Source: Diaphorobacter sp. HDW4A (lineage in GTDB: Bacteria > Pseudomonadota > Gammaproteobacteria > Burkholderiales > Burkholderiaceae_C). Taken from it: 64,000 nt of DNA. Numbering within the stretch: the stretch's first letter is position 1; every line of letters begins with the position of its first letter. The stretch spans positions 1,550,001-1,614,000 of the forward strand of contig NZ_CP049910.1 in the NCBI RefSeq assembly GCF_011305995.1, in the 5' to 3' direction. Below are positions 16,987 to 24,808 of the stretch, one piece after another. The position numbers and the translations under genes were made by a program. The notes under the pieces were generated by a model. That model saw only the letters and a program-made list of their open reading frames with translations. It searched no databases and had not been told where the DNA came from.

Positions 16987-18776
16987 CAGAACGCGTCCAT
17001 CGCGAGCGCCATGACCGAGCCGCCGCCGTGGCGGATGCTGTCGGCCTGCGCCGGGGCCTTGGCCAGAATGTGCTCGGCAAAGAAGCGCGCGGTGCTCACT
17101 TTGGCCTGCATGAAGGCCATGTCTTCTCCATCGGCTATGGCTTGCTCGGCTGCCAGCAGTGAGCGCGCGAGTTGCCATCCCGCAAACAGGCCGCCGGTCA
17201 GCATCAGGTAGGGCACGCTGCCCGCGTAGGCCTCGTTCGGGTGCTCCTTGGCGGTCGCCACCATGAAGCCCACTACGTCAAGAAACGCCTCGCGCGCGCT
17301 GGCAAGGCGATCTGCCACCACGCTCGCCACGAGGCTGCCACTGGTGCGCAATGCGGCCTCGGTCTCCGCGATCTGCGTGGCGATGGTGCGGGCAAGCATA
17401 CCGCCGTCACGACAGGTCTTGCGGCCTACCAGATCGTTGGCTTGAATTGCGGTCGTGCCCTCGTAGATCGGCAGAATGCGCGCATCGCGGTAGTGCTGGG
17501 CGGCGCCGGTCTCTTCGATGAAACCCATGCCGCCATGCACTTGTACGCCGAGGCTGCAGACCTCGACACTCGCCTCGGTGGTGAAGCCCTTGACCAGCGG
17601 CACCATGAATTCGTAGAGCGCCATCTGCTCGCGGTGCACCTGTGCGTCGGGGTGTGCGTGGGCGCGATCAAACGCACCAGCCGCGGCACAGGCGAGCGCG
17701 CGGCAGCCTTCGTTCAAGGCGCGCATGGTCATCAGCATGCGGCGCACATCGGGGTGATGGATGATGGTCACGCTGTGCTTGGCGTTGCCGTCCACCGGGC
17801 GGCTCTGCACACGCTCGCGTGCGTAGGCCACAGCGCGCTGGTAGGCGCGCTCGGCAACGGCCAGACCCTGAATGCCCACGCCGTAGCGCGCCGCATTCAT
17901 CATGACGAACATGCATTCAAGCCCGCGATTTTCTTCACCGACGAGGTAGCCAACCGCGCCACCGTGGTCGCCAAACTGCAGCACGGCAGTGGGCGATGCC
18001 TTGATGCCGAGCTTGTGCTCGATGGAGACACAATGCACATCGTTGCGCTCGCTCGGCGTGCCATCGGCATTGACCAGAAACTTGGGAACCACGAACAGGC
18101 TGATGCCCTTGACGCCCTCGGGCGCACCGGCCACGCGGGCGAGCACCAGATGGACGATGTTGTCCGCCATGTCGTGTTCGCCGTAGGTGATGAAGATCTT
18201 GGTGCCAAAGATCTTGTAGCTGCTATCAGCCTGTGGCTCGGCGCGCGTGCGCAGTAGCGCCAGATCGGATCCCGCCTGCGGCTCGGTCAGGTTCATCGTG
18301 CCGGTCCATTCGCCGCTCACCAGCTTGTGCAGATAGGTGTTCTGCAGCTCGGGGCTGGCGGCGGTGAGCAGGGCCTCGATGGCGCCATCGGTCAGCATCG
18401 GGCAGAGCGAAAAGCCAAGATTGGCGCTGTTGAACATCTCGGAGCAGGCCGCGCTGATGGTCTTGGGCAAGCCCTGTCCGCCGAGCGCAGACGGATGCTG
18501 CAGGCTCTGCCAGCCGCCCGCGACGAACTGCTGATAGGCGTCGCGAAATCCGGGCGCGGTGGTCACGCGACCACCCTCAAAACTTGCTGGGTGGATGTCG
18601 CCCTCGCGGTAGAGCGGCGCGAGCACGCCTTCGCTGAATTTTGCGCACTCTTCAAGCACGGCAGTCGCAGTGTCCTCGCCGAAATCCTCGAACTCCGGAA
18701 TCTGCGCCAGCTCGGTGATGCCGGCGAGATGGCGCATGTTGAAAAGCATGTCCTTGATGGGGGCGGAATATGACAT
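16986..18776 (-). CDS. acyl-CoA dehydrogenase, long (about 600 aa) FadE/DmdC-like subfamily
   Basis: FAD enzyme of 596 residues introducing the alpha-beta double bond into an acyl-CoA. Landmarks: MNLTEPQAGSDLALLRT (flavin and acyl binding) near residue 160, YKIFGTKIFITYGEHD, VQVHGGMGFIEETGAAQHYRDARI, and the catalytic Glu in LPIYEGTTAIQAND. It has the extra C-terminal helical domain that distinguishes the 600-residue group from short-chain enzymes. The start at 18776 (MSYSAPIKDML) has CGAGGT upstream; the longer reading to 18860 is unsupported. It stands alone on the minus strand, with a long AT-rich region upstream. The substrate is unknown, but nearby acyl-CoA ligase and quinone reductase genes suggest a linked acid catabolic pathway. 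Confidence 0.93.
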   Translation of the reverse strand: MSYSAPIKDMLFNMRHLAGITELAQIPEFEDFGEDTATAVLEECAKFSEGVLAPLYREGDIHPASFEGGRVTTAPGFRDAYQQFVAGGWQSLQHPSALGGQGLPKTISAACSEMFNSANLGFSLCPMLTDGAIEALLTAASPELQNTYLHKLVSGEWTGTMNLTEPQAGSDLALLRTRAEPQADSSYKIFGTKIFITYGEHDMADNIVHLVLARVAGAPEGVKGISLFVVPKFLVNADGTPSERNDVHCVSIEHKLGIKASPTAVLQFGDHGGAVGYLVGEENRGLECMFVMMNAARYGVGIQGLAVAERAYQRAVAYARERVQSRPVDGNAKHSVTIIHHPDVRRMLMTMRALNEGCRALACAAAGAFDRAHAHPDAQVHREQMALYEFMVPLVKGFTTEASVEVCSLGVQVHGGMGFIEETGAAQHYRDARILPIYEGTTAIQANDLVGRKTCRDGGMLARTIATQIAETEAALRTSGSLVASVVADRLASAREAFLDVVGFMVATAKEHPNEAYAGSVPYLMLTGGLFAGWQLARSLLAAEQAIADGEDMAFMQAKVSTARFFAEHILAKAPAQADSIRHGGGSVMALAMDAF

Positions 18777-19355
18777 CGGAATACCTCGGGAGAATATTGA
18801 AAGCCAGAAGCGGGAAAGCGTCTGCATCACCTTCTGAAATTGTGGAAAGTGTTTGTGCAATGAAAGAATATGCGCTCTGTACAGACGTTTTGTCGCGCAG
18901 ATGATTCTAGTTTGAATATTCTGCTTTATCGTTTTGGTAATTTATCGATTCGCGCCACTGTTGGGTGGCTTGCGTCTGGTCTGCGAGGCGTGCCAACTCC
19001 GTGAGCCCATTCGATGGTGAGTTATTTTTATTTTGTTTCAATGGGTTGTGGATGATTTCTTGCTTGGAAAAATGAGCTTCAGAAGGGTTAGGTGTTTTCC
19101 ATGAGTGACGCTTTTGGAGAAAAAATTGGCGCAAAGAGAGAAATTTTATTTGCCTGAGTCCATATAGTTCAATCCACCGTTTCAATGCGCATTTGATTTT
19201 CGGTATTTTGCTGAAATTGGTTCAATGCATTGAATCGAGATGAATGCGTTCTCAAAAAAATCGCATATTCGAAGAATATCAATTTCACGATTAAAGGCGC
19301 CGTGCGCATTCATTCCCCGACCGTTTGATATCTAGTTGATTGATTGGAGTACCCC
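18777..19355. other. 579-bp gap, AT-rich, divergent promoter region
   Basis: Between the divergent acyl-CoA dehydrogenase and quinone reductase genes the base composition drops sharply below that of the neighbours, most clearly from about 18900 to 19340, with runs such as TTATTTTTATTTTG and CAAAAAAAT. An inverted repeat ATATTC-GAA-GAATAT sits at 19265-19279, about 80 bp before the quinone reductase start. A minus-strand frame of 92 codons (18907-19185) is basic and Asn/Gln-rich without a recognisable domain; I do not call it. The region probably holds two promoters and may be acquired DNA. Confidence 0.5.
19265..19279. promoter_or_regulatory. inverted repeat ATATTC-N3-GAATAT, candidate operator
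   Basis: Perfect 6-bp arms with a 3-base spacer, 77-91 bp upstream of the first gene of the quinone reductase-acyl-CoA ligase operon. It lies in AT-rich DNA, where short repeats arise by chance, so support is modest. Confidence 0.25.
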
Positions 19356-20336
19356 ATGGCAAAGATGACCCGTTTCCACGAAGTGGGAGGCCCGGAAGTT
19401 CTCAAGTACGAGGACGTGGAGGTCGGTGCGCCGGGCGCGGGCCAGGTGCGTCTTCAGCATGGCGCCGTGGCGCTGAACTTTGCCGACACCTATTTCCGCA
19501 GCGGCCTCTATCCCGCGCCGCTGCCATCGGGCATCGGCAGCGATGCCTGCGGCACGGTCACGGCGGTGGGCGAGGGCGTCACGGCCTTCAAGGTGGGCGA
19601 CCGCGTGACCTACACCGGCGCGCACAACACGCTGGGCGCCTACAGCACCGAGCGCCTGATCGACGCCTCCACATTAATGCGCCTGCCCGATGCGATCGCG
19701 TTCGAGACCGCAGCAGCGATCACCATGCGCGGGCTGACGGCCGCGTATCTGATGCGCCGCATCTACGACTTCAAGGGCGGCGAGACGATTCTGTTGCACG
19801 CCGCCGCCGGTGGCGTGGGCCTTCTGGTCTCGCAGTGGGCCAAGCTGCAGGGATTGAACGTGATCGGCACCGTGTCGTCCGACGCCAAGGCAGAGGTGGC
19901 CAAGGCGCACGGCTGCGATCACACCATCAACTACAGCCACGAGGACGTGGCCGCGCGCGTGCGCGAGATTACCGGCGGCCAAGGCGTGCATGTGGTCTAC
20001 GACAGCGTGGGCAAGGACACCTTCGAAGGCTCGCTCAACAGCCTCAAGCGCCGTGGCCTGATGGTCTGCGTGGGCACGGCGTCGGGAATGATTCCGCCGT
20101 TCAACCCGCAGATTCTCGCGATGAAGGGCTCGCTGTTCCTCACGCGTCCCGCATCGGCTGACTATCTGGCCGACCCCGCAGAAAAGGCCGCGCTCGCCGC
20201 AGAACTGTTCGACCACGTTGCCTCGGGCCGCATCCGCGCCGACATCAGCCAGCGCTACGAACTGGCCGACGCAGTGCAGGCGCATCGCGACATGGAAGCG
20301 CGAAAGATCATCGGATCGGCCATCTTCACCGTCTGA
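19356..20336 (+). CDS. NADPH:quinone reductase (zinc-free MDR superfamily)
   Basis: Zinc-independent medium-chain reductase of 326 residues. The N-terminus FHEVGGPEVLKYEDVEVG and NFADTYFRSGLYP are typical of quinone oxidoreductase (QOR). The NADPH motif is AAAGGVGLLVSQWAKLQG (about 146-163), and YSHEDVAARVREITGGQGV follows. No structural zinc cysteines are present. The start at 19356 has GGAG 5 bases before it; the upstream ATG at 19344 would leave no ribosome site. It is the first gene of a tight operon, 32 bp before the dioxygenase gene. The electron acceptor in vivo is not evident. Confidence 0.9.
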   Translation: MAKMTRFHEVGGPEVLKYEDVEVGAPGAGQVRLQHGAVALNFADTYFRSGLYPAPLPSGIGSDACGTVTAVGEGVTAFKVGDRVTYTGAHNTLGAYSTERLIDASTLMRLPDAIAFETAAAITMRGLTAAYLMRRIYDFKGGETILLHAAAGGVGLLVSQWAKLQGLNVIGTVSSDAKAEVAKAHGCDHTINYSHEDVAARVREITGGQGVHVVYDSVGKDTFEGSLNSLKRRGLMVCVGTASGMIPPFNPQILAMKGSLFLTRPASADYLADPAEKAALAAELFDHVASGRIRADISQRYELADAVQAHRDMEARKIIGSAIFTV

Positions 20337-20368
20337 ATTCCAACGACAAAAACAGGAGACAAGACACC

Positions 20369-21217
20369 ATGCAAGTCGAACAACTGGCCTGTTCCATCGG
20401 CGCTGAACTCACCGGCGTGAGCCTCAGCGATGCGGCGCACGACGACGCGCTGTTTGCGGAGATCCGCAAGGCGCTGCTCAAGCACCGCGTGCTGTTTCTG
20501 CGCAATCAGGACATTCCGCGCGCCGACCATGTCGCGTTTGCGCGCAAGTTTGGCGATCTCGAAGACCATCCGGTGGTCGGCAGCGATCCCGAGAATCCGG
20601 GCCTGCTGCAGATCTACCGTTCGGCCGAAAGTCCTCCCGAGCGCTACGAGAACTCCTGGCATTCCGACACCACCTGGCGCGAGGTGCCGCAGTTCGGCGC
20701 GGTGCTGCGCTGCGTGGAATGCCCGACCGTGGGCGGCGACACGATGTGGGCCAACATGGTGCTGGCCTACGAGCGCCTGCCGCAGTCGGTGAAGGAGCAG
20801 ATCGCCGACCTGCGCGCGCGCCACAGCATCGAGTGCACCTTCGGCGCGGCCATGCCCACCGACAAGCGCCACGCGCTCAAAGAACGCTTTCCCGATCCCG
20901 AGCATCCGGTGGTGCGCACGCATGCCGACACGGGCGAAAAGATCCTCTACGTGAACGGTTTCACCACACATTTCACCAACTTCCACACCGCTTCGCGCGT
21001 GCGTGTGGGCCAGGACCACAGCCCGGGCTCTGGCGACCTGTTGCGCTATTTGATCAGCCAGGCGCAGATTCCCGAGTACCAGGTGCGCTGGCGCTGGAAG
21101 CCCAACAGCATCGCCATCTGGGACAACAGCTCCACACAGCACTACGCGGTGATGGATTACCCCGCATGCAACCGCAAGATGGAGCGCGCGGGCATCATCG
21201 GCACGCGGCCGTTCTGA
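20369..21217 (+). CDS. TauD/TfdA-family Fe(II)/2-oxoglutarate dioxygenase
   Basis: Cytosolic oxygenase of 282 residues that couples 2-oxoglutarate decarboxylation to substrate hydroxylation. The facial triad is visible: His98 and Asp100 in NSWHSDTTW and His258 in STQHYAVMDYP. Arg269/Arg273 in CNRKMERAG would bind 2-oxoglutarate, matching the TauD spacing. Family members act on taurine, alkyl sulfates, 2,4-D, or carnitine precursors; the substrate here is unknown. AGGAGACAAG lies upstream of the ATG. The hydrolase gene starts 18 bp downstream. The pairing with a Rieske protein and an acyl-CoA ligase points to degradation of an unrecognised organic acid or ether. Confidence 0.92.
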   Translation: MQVEQLACSIGAELTGVSLSDAAHDDALFAEIRKALLKHRVLFLRNQDIPRADHVAFARKFGDLEDHPVVGSDPENPGLLQIYRSAESPPERYENSWHSDTTWREVPQFGAVLRCVECPTVGGDTMWANMVLAYERLPQSVKEQIADLRARHSIECTFGAAMPTDKRHALKERFPDPEHPVVRTHADTGEKILYVNGFTTHFTNFHTASRVRVGQDHSPGSGDLLRYLISQAQIPEYQVRWRWKPNSIAIWDNSSTQHYAVMDYPACNRKMERAGIIGTRPF

Positions 21218-21235
21218 GCGAGGCGAGTCAATCAG

Positions 21236-21817
21236 ATGTACCGCTATCCCGACGATCTCACCTTCGTGCTCGTTCCCGGTCTGCGCGACCATGTGGAAGA
21301 CCACTGGCAGACCCATCTGCAAAAGGAACTGCCGCACTCCGTCACGGTGCCGCCGCTGGAGCACGACAAGCTCAGCCGCGCCGCGCGCGTGCATGCGCTG
21401 GTCGAAACGCTGGGCGGCGTGGATGGCCCCGTGGTGCTCGTTGCGCACAGCGCGGGCGTGATCACCACGCTGCATTGGGCCGCGCAGTTTGGGCAGAGTT
21501 TTTCAAAGCCGATTCGCGGTGCCTTGCTTGCCACGCCGGCCGATCTCGACGAGCCGCTTCCCGAGGGCTATCCCACGCAGCTGCAGTTGCAGACCAACGG
21601 TTGGACCCCCGTGCCGCGCGCGGCTCTGCCGTTCCCGACCATCCTCGCCGCAAGCCGCAACGATCCGCTCGCACGCTTCGAGAGCATGGAGCGGCTGGCC
21701 AAGGACTGGGGCGCGCGCCTTGCCGATCTGGGCGAGGTCGGGCATCTGAATCCCGCTGCAGGCTATGGTCGCTGGGACGGCGTGCATGCGCTGCTCGGCG
21801 AGCTTGCGCGCCCGTGA
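21236..21817 (+). CDS. RBBP9/YdeN-type small alpha/beta serine hydrolase
   Basis: Single-domain alpha/beta hydrolase of 193 residues. The catalytic triad can be read as Ser72 in VLVAHSAGV, Asp143 in ASRNDPLAR and His170 in GEVGHLNPAAGYG, a layout characteristic of RBBP9/YdeN proteins. VPGLRDHVEDHWQ near the N-terminus would form the oxyanion region. It sits 18 bp after the dioxygenase gene and 18 bp before the DsbA-like gene. Esterase activity on a pathway intermediate is plausible but inferred only from the fold. Confidence 0.87.
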   Translation: MYRYPDDLTFVLVPGLRDHVEDHWQTHLQKELPHSVTVPPLEHDKLSRAARVHALVETLGGVDGPVVLVAHSAGVITTLHWAAQFGQSFSKPIRGALLATPADLDEPLPEGYPTQLQLQTNGWTPVPRAALPFPTILAASRNDPLARFESMERLAKDWGARLADLGEVGHLNPAAGYGRWDGVHALLGELARP

Positions 21818-21835
21818 ATTGAAGAGGCCGCCGAC

Positions 21836-22513
21836 ATGAGCACCGACACGACGACGACCACCACCACCATCGACCGCGCTCCCGCGCTGCGCGTGGACTA
21901 TGCGCTCGACCTGATCTGCCCTTGGTGCTGGATTGGCCTGCGCCACCTGCGCACCGCCTTGCGCGGCCTGCTGGCGCAAGACCCAGGCATCGCGCTGCAA
22001 CTGCGCTGGCACGCGAGCACGCTGCTGCCGCACATTTCACCCGAGGGCGTGGCCTATCAGGCGTTCTACGAGGCGCGTCTGGGCAGCCGCGAGGCCGTGC
22101 TCGCGCGGCGCGCGCAGGTGCAGGCCCATGCGCAGCCGGTGGGCATTACGCTCGCGTTCGATAGCATCGAACGTTTTCCCAATTCGGCGCTGGCCTGTGC
22201 GCTGGTCAATGTGGCGCAGGAACAGCTCGGCCTGATCGCGATGAGCGACTTCGTCGAAAGCCTCTACGACGCGTATTTCGTGCAGGGGCAGGACATCGGC
22301 CAGGCGCGCGTGCTGTTGGATCTCGCACGCGCGGCGAGAGTGGAATGTTCGCCCGAGCAGCTCATGGCGGCCGGTTTGCGTTCCTGCAGCCTGCCGAGTC
22401 AGGGCGTGCCGCATTTCGTGTTCAACGAGCGGGTGCAGATCACCGGTGCCGTGCCTGCCGAACAGCTGCTCGCGGCGATGGCGCAGGCCTTGCCGAACGG
22501 AGTCACTGCATGA
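21836..22513 (+). CDS. DsbA-family (FrnE-like) thioredoxin-fold protein
   Basis: A 225-residue DsbA-superfamily protein with no signal peptide and hence probably cytosolic. The redox motif is Cys28-Pro-Trp-Cys31 in DLICPWCWIGLRH. The inserted helical domain and the late QGVPHFVFNERVQITGA (cis-Pro loop) are typical of FrnE and 2-hydroxychromene-carboxylate-isomerase relatives, some of which act as isomerases rather than oxidoreductases. A Thr-rich N-terminus (residues 2-12) precedes the fold. Its stop overlaps the Rieske gene start as ATGA, so the two are probably translationally coupled. Oxidoreductase or glutathione-dependent isomerase cannot be separated by eye. Confidence 0.85.
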   Translation: MSTDTTTTTTTIDRAPALRVDYALDLICPWCWIGLRHLRTALRGLLAQDPGIALQLRWHASTLLPHISPEGVAYQAFYEARLGSREAVLARRAQVQAHAQPVGITLAFDSIERFPNSALACALVNVAQEQLGLIAMSDFVESLYDAYFVQGQDIGQARVLLDLARAARVECSPEQLMAAGLRSCSLPSQGVPHFVFNERVQITGAVPAEQLLAAMAQALPNGVTA

Positions 22514-22836
22514 GCCTTACAGCGAACGCTGCCATTCCCGCAGGCAGGGCCGACGCGCTGCCACCCGGCGCGCGCAAGCTGGTGTTCATGGGGGAGGGCG
22601 AATCCGTGCTCGTGATGAATGTGGACGGCCAGTTCTTCGCGATGGAAAACAGCTGCCCGCACGCGGGTGCCTCCATCGCCAGCGGCCCCTGCGACGGCCA
22701 CCGGCTGAGCTGCCCCGCGCACGGCCTGCGCTTTGACATCCGCAGTGGCGAATGCGTGGGCTCGCCCGGTATGCGCCTCGTGACCTTTGCTGTGGACGTG
22801 GTCGATGGCGATCTGCTGCTGCGACCCTCCCGTTGA
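22510..22836 (+). CDS. Rieske [2Fe-2S] ferredoxin-like protein
   Basis: A 108-residue Rieske protein with both cluster-binding pairs: Cys49-x-His51 in NSCPHAGAS and Cys68-x-x-His71 in LSCPAHGLRF. It has no membrane anchor, so it is of the soluble ferredoxin type that shuttles electrons to oxygenases or reductases, like NirD/BphF-type proteins. The ATG overlaps the preceding stop by 4 bases. No Rieske oxygenase large subunit lies nearby; the only oxygenase in the operon is 2-oxoglutarate dependent and normally needs no ferredoxin, which makes this partner unusual. Confidence 0.9.
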   Translation: MSLTANAAIPAGRADALPPGARKLVFMGEGESVLVMNVDGQFFAMENSCPHAGASIASGPCDGHRLSCPAHGLRFDIRSGECVGSPGMRLVTFAVDVVDGDLLLRPSR

Positions 22837-22860
22837 TTCATCGATTTTCAGAGAGTTGAA

Positions 22861-24516
22861 ATGAACCCATCCGACCACCTGCTGGTGCCCACCGCATCGG
22901 CTTACACCTATCCCTTGCTGATCAAGCAGTTGCTGCTCAACTCCATGAGCCTGCACGGTGATCAGGAGATCACCTATCGCGGCGAGATGCGTTACCGCTA
23001 CCGCGACTTCAACCGCCGCATCGGTCAGCTCGCCAACGCGCTCACCCAGCTCGGCACGCGCGCGGGCACCACGGTGGCCGTGATGGACTGGGACAGCCAC
23101 CGCTATCTCGAATCCTACTTCGGCATTCCGATGATGGGCGCCACGCTGTTCACCGTGAACGTGCGCCTCTCGCCCGCGCAGATTCTCTACACGCTCAACG
23201 ACTCCGAGGCCGAGGTGCTACTGGTGCACACTGACTTCCTGCCGGTCATCGAGCAGATCCGCGACCAGATTCCGAGGCTCAAGACCATCGTCGTGCTGTC
23301 GGACGACGGCAAGCCGGTCGAGAGCACGCTGGTCTTTGCCGGTGAATACGAAGCGCTGGTCACCAAGGCGAGTGCAGCGTTCGACTTCCCCGAGCTCGAG
23401 GAGAACACCAAGGCCGTGACCTTCTACACCACCGGCACCACGGGCGATCCGAAGGGTGTGTGCTACAGCCACCGCCACATCGTGCTGCACGCGATGGCGA
23501 CGGCGCTCAGCGTGTGCTCGCCCGGCGGCTCGCAGCGCCTGTCCACGGCCGACGTCTACATGCCGATCACGCCGATGTTCCATGTGCTCGGCTGGGGCTT
23601 TCCGTACATCACCATCCTGCTCGGTCTGCGCACCGTGCTGCCGGGCCGCTATCTGCCCGAAGTGCTGCTCAAGCTGCGCGAGACCGAGAAGGTCACCTTC
23701 TCGCATTGCGTGCCGACGATTCTGCAGATGCTGGTGAGCGGCGCGGAAAAATCGGGCCAGGATCTCTCAGGCTGGAAAGTCATCATCGGCGGATCGGCGT
23801 TGCCGCCAGGCCTCTGCGAAGCCGCGCTCGCCAAGGGCATGGACGTGTTCGCGGGCTATGGCATGTCGGAGACTGGCCCGGTCGTCTCGCTTGCGCTCAC
23901 GCCCGCGCAGGCCGAACCGCTATCCGCGCAGGACGATCTCAAGCTGCGCTGCTCCACCGGCCGCCCGTCGCTGATGGTGGACTTCCGCGTGGTCGACGAG
24001 AACATGCAGGACGTGCCGCGCGACGGCGTCACGCGCGGCGAAATCGTGCTGCGTTCGCCCGCGCTCACGCCGCTGTATTTCAAGAAGCCCGAGGCCTCCG
24101 AAGAACTCTGGCACGGCGGTTATCTGCACACGCAGGACATCGCGGTCATGCATGCTGACGGCGTGGTGCAGATCGTGGATCGCCTGAAGGACGTCATCAA
24201 GACCGGTGGTGAGTGGGTCTCATCCATCGAGGTCGAAGGCCTCATCACCCAGGTGCCCGGCGTGCAGGAAGCTGCCGTCATCGGCGTGCCCGATGCGAAG
24301 TGGGGCGAGCGCCCCATGGCCTATGTGGTGGCCAGGGGCGAGGTCAGCGCGCAGGCGGTGCGCGAGCACCTGCTCGGTCACGTGAACGCACGTCGTTTGA
24401 GCGCCTATGCCGTGCCCGAGTTGGAGCGCATCTGCTTCGTCGCAGAGATTCCCAAGACCAGCGTCGGCAAGGTCAACAAGAAGCAGTTGCGAGCGTCGCC
24501 GCCGCAAGCCATCTAG
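22861..24516 (+). CDS. acyl-CoA synthetase (AMP-forming, AlkK-like medium-chain group)
   Basis: Activates a carboxylic acid to its CoA thioester through an acyl-adenylate. The 551-residue product shows the P-loop FYTTGTTGDPKGVCYSHR (about 192-209), the A5 motif GYGMSETGP, RLKDVIKTGGEWVSS (A8 hinge) and the C-terminal catalytic Lys in KTSVGKVNKK. The sequence style (DHLLVPTASAYTYPLLIKQLL at the N-terminus) is that of the AlkK/medium-chain ligase group, but AMP-ligases are poor predictors of substrate. It closes the operon: a strong terminator follows 24 bp after its stop. Confidence 0.92.
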   Translation: MNPSDHLLVPTASAYTYPLLIKQLLLNSMSLHGDQEITYRGEMRYRYRDFNRRIGQLANALTQLGTRAGTTVAVMDWDSHRYLESYFGIPMMGATLFTVNVRLSPAQILYTLNDSEAEVLLVHTDFLPVIEQIRDQIPRLKTIVVLSDDGKPVESTLVFAGEYEALVTKASAAFDFPELEENTKAVTFYTTGTTGDPKGVCYSHRHIVLHAMATALSVCSPGGSQRLSTADVYMPITPMFHVLGWGFPYITILLGLRTVLPGRYLPEVLLKLRETEKVTFSHCVPTILQMLVSGAEKSGQDLSGWKVIIGGSALPPGLCEAALAKGMDVFAGYGMSETGPVVSLALTPAQAEPLSAQDDLKLRCSTGRPSLMVDFRVVDENMQDVPRDGVTRGEIVLRSPALTPLYFKKPEASEELWHGGYLHTQDIAVMHADGVVQIVDRLKDVIKTGGEWVSSIEVEGLITQVPGVQEAAVIGVPDAKWGERPMAYVVARGEVSAQAVREHLLGHVNARRLSAYAVPELERICFVAEIPKTSVGKVNKKQLRASPPQAI

Positions 24517-24539
24517 GCACTGAATCGACATCGTGATTC

Positions 24540-24575
24540 GGCCTGCCGGAGAAGCCTCCGGCAGGCCTTTCGTCG
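24540..24575 (+). terminator. rho-independent terminator after the acyl-CoA ligase gene
   Basis: A 12-bp GC-rich stem (GGCCTGCCGGAG at 24540-24551 pairing with CTCCGGCAGGCC at 24556-24567) with a 4-base loop is followed by TTTCGTCGTT. It closes the six-gene operon and separates it from the porin gene. Confidence 0.8.
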
Positions 24576-24808
24576 TTGCACGAATGTGCATTCCGAAAGT
24601 CGGAAAGTCCCTTAATCACAGGGACTTATCGGAATCCCCTAGTGGCGCGGATAGAGAAATCAATGGCACGAAAAGCCGAAACCCGAAGCGGCCAGAAAGT
24701 GACACTGCGGTCAGCGATGCGGCGCTCCAGAGCAATGCCCGCAGCGCAAAAAACAGTGCTCGAAACGAGCAGACAAGACCCTCGAAAAAGATCGATTCAG
24801 GAGACAAC

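Noticed and set aside
18907..19185. 92-codon minus-strand frame in the AT-rich gap
   Set aside because: No domain, no Shine-Dalgarno and biased composition explained by local AT content.
24533..24808. Upstream ATG start for the porin
   Set aside because: It would place 92 basic residues before a textbook signal peptide and read through the terminator of the preceding operon.
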